This document shows positions 16,338 through 23,083 of a stretch of 29,196 nucleotides of DNA, one piece after another; the first letter of the stretch is position 1; each line of letters starts with the position of its first letter. Source of the stretch: a virus. The DNA is taken from IMG/VR virus record IMGVR_UViG_3300042564_007660, positions 1-29,196 of that record. One strand, written 5' to 3'. The notes under the pieces are model-generated. The model was not told the origin of the DNA. It searched no databases and saw nothing but the letters and a program-made list of their open reading frames with translations. The position numbers were made by a program, and so were the translations under genes.

Positions 16338-17413
16338 TGGCAATCGGTAATCAAAACGCTACAGGAAGTAGCAAAAAAATCGAATCACCTTTCAAAGGTT
16401 TTACGAATTACAATCTTCAAGTTTTCACAAAAGATGGTGAAAACGTTTTTAAAATTGAAAGAAGTTTCATCATGAATTCCCCAAAGGAAGAAATGTTTGA
16501 TTCTGAAGAAGAGTTTAAAAAGGCTGAAGCGGAACATTCAAAGCTTATGGCAAAGTATCGCAAACATGTTGAGAAATGTCAATTGAATCCGACAGATAAA
16601 GATTCTTCTTACTATATCAGACAATATGAAAGAAACATGAAACTTCAATCTGAAGGTGGGGATAAAGTGATTTACGCATCATATCCTGCGGAAACTCCCA
16701 CTTCAAATATGATTGATGGAGTCATTTTCAACATGTCTCAAAAACTGGATGTTATTTCAGACAAGCAAAAAACTGAAAAGGTTTACTTTGATTTGGTAGA
16801 TTTCAAAAATAAAGAAATTTATCGTGTCAACAGTAGCTTTTCTACAGCAACAAGAGGTTGGTTAGATTCTATGCTTAGAATTGAAGATTTCAAAAATCCT
16901 ATTCAATTGAAATTTGAAATTGAAATGGATGCACAGAAAGATTTCAAAGAGCCAAAGCTTAGAGATGGGAAACAAATCATCAACGCTGTACTTATGAATG
17001 AATTCAGAGATGGATACTATCGTAAGAAAGTTAAGCCTCTTTACTATCAGTATGAAAAACTGAAAGAAGGTGAAAAGGGCAAGAAAGGTGAAACCCACAA
17101 ACATATCTGCACTGAACCTGATGCTCAAGAATATCATGATGCACTTCAGTTTGCTATCAAGAAAAGCTTCAATGGAGATATTATTGATTTCTTTGTGAAT
17201 AAAGTGAATAGCGTTATTATTCCAAGAATTCAAAAGAGTATGGTTGAACTTTTTGATGAAAAAGGCTATTCAGTAGAATACATGAAAAACGAAAAAACTG
17301 AATTGTTTACCCCTTACTTTAAAAGAAGTGGCAATATTCCTTCTGAAGAAGAATTTGCTTCTAATGAAGTTAGTGCCCCAACAAAATTCAATGAAGAAGA
17401 ATTACCCTTTTAA
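16337..17413 (+). CDS. Single-stranded DNA-binding protein (gp32-like role)
   Basis: The 358-residue protein ends in an acidic tail, KFNEEELPF, matching the DDDIPF-type tip by which SSB proteins recruit replication partners. The body is mixed alpha/beta, with many aromatic and basic residues suitable for binding single-stranded DNA (for example VIYASYPAE, KVYFDLVDFKNKEIYRV, FRDGYYRKKVKPLYYQYEKL). The N-terminus (MAIGNQNATGSSKK) looks flexible. I see no zinc-binding cluster of the T4 gp32 type; only two cysteines, far apart, are present. It sits next to flap exonuclease and helicase genes, as gp32 does functionally in T4-like replication. The call depends on the acidic tip, the size and the neighbours. 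An unrelated DNA-binding protein is possible but less likely. Confidence 0.68.
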   Translation: MAIGNQNATGSSKKIESPFKGFTNYNLQVFTKDGENVFKIERSFIMNSPKEEMFDSEEEFKKAEAEHSKLMAKYRKHVEKCQLNPTDKDSSYYIRQYERNMKLQSEGGDKVIYASYPAETPTSNMIDGVIFNMSQKLDVISDKQKTEKVYFDLVDFKNKEIYRVNSSFSTATRGWLDSMLRIEDFKNPIQLKFEIEMDAQKDFKEPKLRDGKQIINAVLMNEFRDGYYRKKVKPLYYQYEKLKEGEKGKKGETHKHICTEPDAQEYHDALQFAIKKSFNGDIIDFFVNKVNSVIIPRIQKSMVELFDEKGYSVEYMKNEKTELFTPYFKRSGNIPSEEEFASNEVSAPTKFNEEELPF

Positions 17414-17433
17414 CTAACCCTATAATTAACTCA

Positions 17434-17468
17434 GGTTCTCATTTTTTTATAAAGTGAGAACCTTTTTT
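17434..17468 (+). terminator. Rho-independent terminator after the SSB gene
   Basis: Arms 17434-17441 (GGTTCTCA) and 17455-17462 (TGAGAACC), extended by several A-T pairs, are followed by TTTTTT at 17463-17468. It starts 20 bases after the SSB stop codon and would end this highly expressed transcript. Confidence 0.88.
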
Positions 17469-17481
17469 ATATTTAAAAATT

Positions 17482-17982
17482 ATGGATTTACATACATTAA
17501 ATAAAAAAATTTTAAAAGGCGTTAGCTTAGAAGATGGAGATTTCAGAAATAATGCTTTAGAAGCCTTAATAAAAATTTATGAATCTGGAGCTGAATTCAA
17601 AAAAAGTAAGCTTCATGGTTCAGATATTGATTTAGATTTTATTTCTGCAGATATGTCAAATATTGCATCATATATGTTTACAATAGGAATGGCAAAATCT
17701 ATATCTAAAACACTTTTAGAAAACTCACAAGCTGTAGCTGACAGAAAATTATATGATACCGATAGAGAGTATTATAAAAATTCTTCTAAATCTTCCACCA
17801 TTCATACTACAAACATAAGGGGTATGGATGAGGTCAGACCATTCTTTCAATTATATTATCTTTTCAATGAGTTATATGAAGATTTGAATAGGCTTTTTGA
17901 AGGCTTAAGATCTATTTCCTCCAATAGAAGATTTGAGATTGAAAAAGGATTGATTGATTATACCATTAGAAAGAAGAAATAA
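17482..17982 (+). CDS. Helical protein, possibly a UvsY-like recombination mediator
   Basis: This 166-residue, nearly all-helical protein has no clear family signature. Its C-terminal half resembles the layout of T4 UvsY: an Arg/Lys/Tyr-rich segment (ADRKLYDTDREYYKNSS), a helix with aromatic residues (VRPFFQLYYLFNELYEDL), and a final helix ending RRFEIEKG. UvsY loads the UvsX recombinase onto DNA coated with gp32, and this gene lies directly after the SSB gene. The resemblance is by eye, so 'hypothetical, SSB-adjacent' is the conservative label. It starts 13 bases after the terminator's T-run, in an A/T-rich leader. Its stop codon directly abuts the parS-like palindrome at 17983-18002. Confidence 0.5.
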   Translation: MDLHTLNKKILKGVSLEDGDFRNNALEALIKIYESGAEFKKSKLHGSDIDLDFISADMSNIASYMFTIGMAKSISKTLLENSQAVADRKLYDTDREYYKNSSKSSTIHTTNIRGMDEVRPFFQLYYLFNELYEDLNRLFEGLRSISSNRRFEIEKGLIDYTIRKKK

Positions 17983-18002
17983 ATTGTTCCACGTGGAACA
18001 AT
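17983..18002. promoter_or_regulatory. Perfect 20 bp palindrome resembling a ParB binding site (parS)
   Basis: The core TGTTCCACGTGGAACA (17985-18000) is a perfect palindrome of the parS type, which is TGTTNCACGTGAAACA in Bacillus with close variants across bacteria. It is extended by AT on both sides to 20 bp. It starts at the base after a stop codon and lies 28 bases before the next ATG. As RNA it could also fold into an 8 bp stem with an ACGT loop followed by ATTTTAT, so a weak terminator is an alternative reading. Confidence 0.6.
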
Positions 18003-18030
18003 ATTTTATAACCAATTTAAATTATTTATT

Positions 18031-18270
18031 ATGCTTGAAGAAATTTTAGAACGTTATTCTGAAGAAGAATTATTGATTGCAGATGGGTTTAATGATGCCA
18101 TTATAGGTATCGATGAAAATTCGTTAAGAATTATCTATTCCGTAACAAAATGTATTGAAATTCTAATGAAAGATATGTCTGAAGAAGATGCATTAGAATA
18201 CTTTAGCTATAATGTATCTGGTGCATATGTAGGTGAAAAAACCCCTATATGGTGTGAAGATAATTTTTAA
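18031..18270 (+). CDS. 79-residue acidic hypothetical phage protein flanked by parS-like sites
   Basis: The protein MLEEILERYSEEELLIADGF... is acidic and probably helical at both ends, with the central pattern AIIGIDENSLRIIYSVTKCIEILM and the ending SGAYVGEKTPIWC. I associate proteins of this type, with the GAYVGEKTPI ending, with small conserved phage proteins of unknown function found in many unrelated phages; that association is from memory. The gene stands alone between two parS-like palindromes (17985-18000 and 18271-18286), the second starting at the base after its stop. Whether it has any link to those sites cannot be told from sequence. It has no DNA-binding motif I can see. Confidence 0.7.
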   Translation: MLEEILERYSEEELLIADGFNDAIIGIDENSLRIIYSVTKCIEILMKDMSEEDALEYFSYNVSGAYVGEKTPIWCEDNF

Positions 18271-18286
18271 TGTTCCACGTGAAACA
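18271..18286. promoter_or_regulatory. Second parS-like site
   Basis: TGTTCCACGTGAAACA matches the Bacillus parS consensus TGTTNCACGTGAAACA at every defined position. It lies directly after a TAA stop and ten bases before the ATG at 18296. Unlike the first site it is not a perfect inverted repeat (one mismatched pair), which makes a pure RNA-hairpin explanation weaker. The two site centres are 286 bases apart. Confidence 0.62.
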
Positions 18287-18295
18287 ATTTGAAAA

Positions 18296-19417
18296 ATGAA
18301 AACTTTATTAGTAGATGGAAACTCCTTGTTCAAAAATTCTTTTGAAGCTACAAGCAATACAAAAGAATATGAAAAGAATATCAACGGAGTTTTACTTTTT
18401 TTATCAAAATTAAGATCTATTGTTGATTCAGATCGGTACTCTCATCTTAAAATAGTCTTCGATGGAGAAAAAAGTGGCTCCTTAAGAAGAAATATCTATT
18501 CTGCATATAAACTTAAGCGAGAAGAAAGAAAATTGAATGCAGAGGAAACTGAGAAGAATCAGAAATATAAATCTCAAAAGGAAGAGTTGAAATCCTATCT
18601 GAAACATTTCTGCTTAGTTTATGAAGATAAAGTTGTAGAAGCTGATGATGTTATTGCTTATTATGTAAGAAATAAATCTTCAAATGAAAAAATAACAATT
18701 GTCACTGGAGATTTTGATTTGCTTCAATTAATTTCAAAAGATGTAGATGTTTATTATCTGAATAAAAAATTCAAAAATAAGACCAGGGAGGTTGAAAGAT
18801 ATGAAAAAGATAAAGATAGAGTTCATCTAATAATAGATCACAAAAATTTCAAAAAGTTTTATGGGTTTCCTTATGAGAATATTGCCACGATTAAAACAAT
18901 TTGTGGCGATGAATCTGATGAAATAAAAAATGTAAAGGGTATAAAAGAAACAACATTATTCAATTTATTTCCAGTTTTAAAAGAAAAAGTTTTAAATTTA
19001 GAAGAAATTAAACATATTTGTTTGAACTTTGTTAAAAATGCTGATGTTATCTCCAATGACAAAGAAAAATTTTCTTTATTAAAGGAAGATTTGAAACAAA
19101 AAGGTTTAAAATATCAATCGATGTATAATTCATACCAAAATATTTTAAATGGTATTACAGATGGAGTACAAGGAAATAATATTCTTGAAATAAATAAAAG
19201 AATTGTTGACTTGTCAAATCTTGAGTTTATTACAGATGAATGTATATTAAATCTAAAGAACTTAAATTATTTTTCTGATGAAAAAATTGAAGCTAAAGAT
19301 GCAGCTGAAATGATTTCAAAAATGAAAAAAACTGGAATACACGATGCTATAGTCGATAAATATAAATCAATTAATTATTTCTTTAAACCCTTTAAAAAAA
19401 CTTTTAAAAATGCGTGA
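18296..19417 (+). CDS. 5'-3' flap exonuclease (T4 RNase H / FEN family)
   Basis: The 373-residue protein has the metal-binding motifs of the PIN/FEN nucleases in order: LLVDGNS (D7), KIVFDGEKSGSLRR (D56), VVEADDVIA (E115, D117, D118), TIVTGDFDLLQL (D139, D141) and the helix-hairpin-helix segment ICGDESDEIKNVKGI (D205, D208). The Arg/Lys-rich stretch SLRRNIYSAYKLKREERK corresponds to the helical arch. Enzymes of this family remove RNA primers and 5' flaps during lagging-strand synthesis. T4 RNase H has 305 residues; this one has an extra C-terminal helical region. Its end overlaps the next gene by eight bases, so the two are coupled. The start lies ten bases after the second parS-like site. 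Confidence 0.9.
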   Translation: MKTLLVDGNSLFKNSFEATSNTKEYEKNINGVLLFLSKLRSIVDSDRYSHLKIVFDGEKSGSLRRNIYSAYKLKREERKLNAEETEKNQKYKSQKEELKSYLKHFCLVYEDKVVEADDVIAYYVRNKSSNEKITIVTGDFDLLQLISKDVDVYYLNKKFKNKTREVERYEKDKDRVHLIIDHKNFKKFYGFPYENIATIKTICGDESDEIKNVKGIKETTLFNLFPVLKEKVLNLEEIKHICLNFVKNADVISNDKEKFSLLKEDLKQKGLKYQSMYNSYQNILNGITDGVQGNNILEINKRIVDLSNLEFITDECILNLKNLNYFSDEKIEAKDAAEMISKMKKTGIHDAIVDKYKSINYFFKPFKKTFKNA

Positions 19418-20501
19418 CTACACAAGGAAACCTAACAGGTTCACATTTAGATTACTTTACAATGATGAAATAGTAACTTCATCGGAAAGAGATTTTGATG
19501 CTCCATTTCCAGAGGAATTCAATTTATCAAAATTATTAGACAAAAAAATCCATTTGAAGGGAGATGATTCTGTAATGAATCATGTTAATTACACTAATAC
19601 TTTTGAAAATTCATGGGAAGCTATAGAATTGGGAGAAGCTATTTCAGAAATTTTTAGACTAATTTTAAGAAATGGTACTGAACAGTATCTTTACAACCTT
19701 AATAAGTCTGAAAGAACATTGTTACTTGGAGATATGATGTCGATATCTGATGCCAATAAAACTATTAAGACTGAAAATAGTGCGACACAAGAATTGGTTG
19801 GTTATAGACAAAATGTTGACAATTGGTTCAAACAAAAAAATAATAAGTACACATTCGTAATTATTGACAGACGTTCTCTAGTAAGAAGAGATAATGGGAT
19901 GTTTAACGATTTGAAGGATCTGAATAACAAAATCGATGTACTTAGAGAAAAAGCTCAATACGGAAAGATTACAAAAGAAGAATTAGATATACTCAAAAGT
20001 CTTGAAAAAACGCTTCAGAGTAATTACTACGAAAGAGAAATTTTTAGGTATTCAATAAGTGCAGATGACTTTTCTTACAACGGAACCACCTTTGTACCAC
20101 CAATCGGAGTTATTTGGAAAGATTTCAATACTAGTTTTAATTCTCCTAATGAAGACATGAGAAGTTCTATTGAATACCATGATATTTCTGAGTTCTCATC
20201 ATTTTCTGAAAGAGCTATGAATTTAAGATTGAAGCTCCAGGTTATGAGAAATGCTCATCAAGAGGTTGAAAAGATGGGGGATAACATCAAAACAGCTTCA
20301 ATCGAGAAAGATATCAGAAAAGTCGAATCTGAACTCATTAAGGTTGAAAATATATACTTCAAAGGAATCCGAACTTTAATTAAAGAATATATAAATATGG
20401 ATTCATACGAAAATAGGTTTTTATACCAAAGAAGTAAAAATAATAATTACACTGTCAACAGTTCAGAAAAAGAGATAATCGAAGAATCGATAATGATTTA
20501 A
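19410..20501 (+). CDS. Hypothetical protein between flap exonuclease and helicase
   Basis: I do not recognise this 363-residue protein. It starts inside the last codons of the exonuclease gene (ATGCGTGA), which implies coupled translation. The sequence shows a mixed N-terminal half (residues 1-150), a coiled segment at about 165-205 (LKDLNNKIDVLREKAQYGKITKEELDIL) and a second coiled region at about 275-325 (LRLKLQVMRNAHQEVEKMGDNI and beyond). There is no nucleotide-binding loop, zinc cluster or membrane segment. From position it could be an accessory replication factor or helicase loader, but nothing in the sequence proves it. A strong terminator follows. Confidence 0.65.
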   Translation: MRDYTRKPNRFTFRLLYNDEIVTSSERDFDAPFPEEFNLSKLLDKKIHLKGDDSVMNHVNYTNTFENSWEAIELGEAISEIFRLILRNGTEQYLYNLNKSERTLLLGDMMSISDANKTIKTENSATQELVGYRQNVDNWFKQKNNKYTFVIIDRRSLVRRDNGMFNDLKDLNNKIDVLREKAQYGKITKEELDILKSLEKTLQSNYYEREIFRYSISADDFSYNGTTFVPPIGVIWKDFNTSFNSPNEDMRSSIEYHDISEFSSFSERAMNLRLKLQVMRNAHQEVEKMGDNIKTASIEKDIRKVESELIKVENIYFKGIRTLIKEYINMDSYENRFLYQRSKNNNYTVNSSEKEIIEESIMI

Positions 20502-20511
20502 AAATATTTGT

Positions 20512-20540
20512 CCCCTTCTAAAAAGAAGGGGTTTTTTTTT
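20512..20540 (+). terminator. Rho-independent terminator before the helicase gene
   Basis: CCCCTTCT (20512-20519) pairs with AGAAGGGG (20524-20531) across an AAAA loop, followed by nine T at 20532-20540. This is the cleanest terminator of the window, ten bases after the preceding stop codon. The helicase gene therefore needs its own promoter in the 60 bases downstream; CTATTTATCTTAATAC near 20577-20592 is a loose match to the recurring A/T motif. Confidence 0.92.
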
Positions 20541-20601
20541 GAACGTTTTTCTGTCTTAAAATGTTAAACCATTATCTATTTATCTTAATACAGGTAAAAC
20601 T

Positions 20602-22041
20602 ATGAAACATTTTGAAGATAAAAATATAGGATTAGGTTTTTTTGGTGAAGAATATGAATTAAAAGTTTTGAACTTAATTATAGGTTCTAAAGAAGTTAAG
20701 GGAAATGGTGTTGTAAGGGATGATTCATTTGGTCGCAAGATAATAAATAAACTTTCTTCGGAGCATTTTACAAATACATTGGCACAAAGACTTGTTGTAT
20801 CAATGAAAAATCATTATAAAGTAAACAACAAGATTCCTTTCTACGATACAATTAAAGAAAGGATTTTAGCTAACGCTCAAAACGAATATGACAGAGAGCT
20901 TTTTATAGAGTATTTGAAAGATATTCAAAAAGCTCATGTCGAAGAACCTAAATGGGTTAAAGATAATGTTGTAAACTTTATAAATTCTAAGAACGTATTT
21001 TCTTGTTTGGATGAAATCAAAGCATTGGTTATTCAAGGGAAATATGAAAAATTTGATGAACTACCAACACTTCTTCAGAGAAATATAATTTCAGCTGTTG
21101 ATGAAAATCCTTTGGAAGCATTTGTTCCTGGGGATTATCGACATTTGGAAGAAGGAGAAAGACATCCTATTCCTACAAAGATATCTGCTTTGGATTCAGA
21201 TATGAATGGTGGATTAGCTTATGGGGAATTTGCGTTGTTTATTGCGCCAAGCGGAGCAGGAAAGACCACATTTTCTACATATGTAAGTAACAATGCTGCA
21301 AAAGATGGTTATAATGTTCTTCAGATATTTTTTGAAGATACTGAAGAACAAATCAAAATGAAGCACGTTGCAAAGCTTATTGGTAAACCCATTAATTTTT
21401 CTTCAAATAAAAAGAATCGTAAAGTTGTAATTAAAGAAACCGATGATAAGCTCAGAAAAATAAGTGAAAAAGGTGGAAGTCTGGTATTACATTCAATGGA
21501 TTCTACTGAAACTACTGTTGAAGATATAAAAAATCTTTATATCAGAGCACAAGAACAAGGTGTATATTTTCCAGATACAGGTGAATACAGAAAAATTAAA
21601 TTTGACTTAGTAATTATTGACTATTTGGATTGTATAAAACCTAAAAAGAATTACAGTTCTGTATGGGAAGGTCAATCTGAAATTGCAAGAGACCTTGAGA
21701 AGTTATGTGGAAAAGACCAGCTTAATTTTGCATGTTGGTGTTTCACCCAAGGAACCAAAGCTTCTTTGAATGCAAAATTAGTTACAGGTGAGCAAATGGG
21801 CGGTGATTTTGGAAAATATAAAGTTGCTCACTTTGTTGCTTCTCTTGCAAGAACATTGGAACAACAATCAATGTGTAAAGCAACATTTTCTATTCTGAAA
21901 AGTCGTTTCGGAAGATCTGGTATCATATATCAGGATTGCATCTTTGATAATTCAAATTTAATTATTGAAATGGAGAAAGAGGAATTTCTCACAGATAAAG
22001 TAGTGAACGATATTTTAGTTGGGGCTACTGATGAGTATTAA
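20602..22041 (+). CDS. Replicative DNA helicase (DnaB / T4 gp41 type)
   Basis: The 479-residue protein has a helical N-terminal domain (about 1-170) and a RecA-like C-terminal domain that starts with the DnaB-type sequence ISALDSDMNGGLAYGEF. Walker A is APSGAGKTT (residues 215-223) and Walker B is FDLVIIDYLD, ending at D340. Later motifs include WCFTQGTKAS and the Arg/Phe-rich RFGRSG near the C-terminus. This is the hexameric 5'-3' helicase that unwinds DNA at the fork, equivalent to T4 gp41 (475 residues, nearly the same length). It stands alone between a terminator and the nrdBA pair. Its partners, primase and polymerase, are not in this window. Confidence 0.88.
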   Translation: MKHFEDKNIGLGFFGEEYELKVLNLIIGSKEVKGNGVVRDDSFGRKIINKLSSEHFTNTLAQRLVVSMKNHYKVNNKIPFYDTIKERILANAQNEYDRELFIEYLKDIQKAHVEEPKWVKDNVVNFINSKNVFSCLDEIKALVIQGKYEKFDELPTLLQRNIISAVDENPLEAFVPGDYRHLEEGERHPIPTKISALDSDMNGGLAYGEFALFIAPSGAGKTTFSTYVSNNAAKDGYNVLQIFFEDTEEQIKMKHVAKLIGKPINFSSNKKNRKVVIKETDDKLRKISEKGGSLVLHSMDSTETTVEDIKNLYIRAQEQGVYFPDTGEYRKIKFDLVIIDYLDCIKPKKNYSSVWEGQSEIARDLEKLCGKDQLNFACWCFTQGTKASLNAKLVTGEQMGGDFGKYKVAHFVASLARTLEQQSMCKATFSILKSRFGRSGIIYQDCIFDNSNLIIEMEKEEFLTDKVVNDILVGATDEY

Positions 22042-22109
22042 TTTTTTTAAAAAATTTTTTAATTTACTATTCAGATTGAGCTTCTATTTATTTAAACAAA
22101 ATCAAAAAC

Positions 22110-23060
22110 ATGAAAGAGAAAATTTTAATCGAGAACAAAGATCGTTATGTAATTTATCCAATAAAACATCCTGACATATGGGATTTTTATAAAACAGCAC
22201 AAGCTGCTTTTTGGATTGCTGAATCTGTAGATTTGTCAAAAGACCTTGATGATTGGGAAAAACTGAATGACAATGAGAAGTTTTTTGTCAAAAATGTAAT
22301 ATCATTCTTTGCTGCAAGTGATGGTATAGTAAATCACAATATTGCACACAACTTTATAAATGAAGTTCAATATCCAGAAGCAAGTTTCTTTTATGGATTT
22401 CAAATAGCAATGGAAAATATTCATAATTTGATGTACTCATTGTTAATTGATACATATGTAAAAGATATCGATGAAAGAGATGAATGTTTTAAAGCAATCG
22501 AAAAATTACCTATTGTAAAAAAGAAAGCTGAATGGGCACTCAAATGGATTGATTCAGATTCTTTTGCTGAAAGATTGATTGCATTTGCTGCAGTTGAAGG
22601 TATATTTTTCTCTGGTTCATTCTGCTCAATCTTTTGGTTAAAATCAAGAGGTCTTATGCCAGGACTTTGCCAAGCGAATTCATATATCAGCAAAGATGAA
22701 GCGTTACACACCGATTTTGCAATTCATCTTTACAATAACCATGTAGAATATAAAGTTTCAGAAGAAAGAATAAAAGAAATCATTCTTTCAGCGTATGAAA
22801 TTGAAAAAGAATTTATAACTGATGCACTTCCAGTTTCACTCATAGGGATGAATCAAAACCTTATGACACAATATATCCAATTTGTAACAGATCAACTCTT
22901 GATTCAATTTAGATGTAAACCTGTTTTCAATGTAAGACAACCATTTGACTTCATGATGCAGATTGCAATGAAAGCCAAACAAAACTTTTTTGAAGGAAGA
23001 CCTACTGAATACAAAAAAGCAGATTTATCAGGCTCAATCTCATTTGATGAAGAATTTTAA
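22110..23060 (+). CDS. nrdB: Class I ribonucleotide reductase small subunit
   Basis: All di-iron ligands are present with the family's spacing: D71 (FFAASDGIV), E102 and H105 (AMENIHNLMYS), E163 (AAVEGIFF), E197 and H200 (SKDEALHTDF). The radical tyrosine is Y109, four residues after H105 as in E. coli Y122. The MYSLLIDTYV context is closer to the eukaryote-like R2 type than to E. coli NrdB. The C-terminus (GSISFDEEF) is the acidic/aromatic tail that docks on the large subunit. At 316 residues it is slightly shorter than many R2 proteins. It makes the radical for dNTP synthesis and is followed 23 bases later by nrdA, the reverse of the common nrdAB order. Confidence 0.95.
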   Translation: MKEKILIENKDRYVIYPIKHPDIWDFYKTAQAAFWIAESVDLSKDLDDWEKLNDNEKFFVKNVISFFAASDGIVNHNIAHNFINEVQYPEASFFYGFQIAMENIHNLMYSLLIDTYVKDIDERDECFKAIEKLPIVKKKAEWALKWIDSDSFAERLIAFAAVEGIFFSGSFCSIFWLKSRGLMPGLCQANSYISKDEALHTDFAIHLYNNHVEYKVSEERIKEIILSAYEIEKEFITDALPVSLIGMNQNLMTQYIQFVTDQLLIQFRCKPVFNVRQPFDFMMQIAMKAKQNFFEGRPTEYKKADLSGSISFDEEF

Positions 23061-23083
23061 TAACAAATAAACCAAAGAAATTT

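Noticed and set aside
16278-16475. A 65-residue ORF overlapping the SSB start
   Set aside because: It runs through the SSB leader and first 46 codons in another frame; the SSB frame has the family features.
22031-22174. A 47-residue basic ORF (MSINFFKKFFNLLF...) across the helicase-nrdB gap
   Set aside because: It overlaps the nrdB start by 65 bases and its composition follows the A/T runs of the gap; no independent support.
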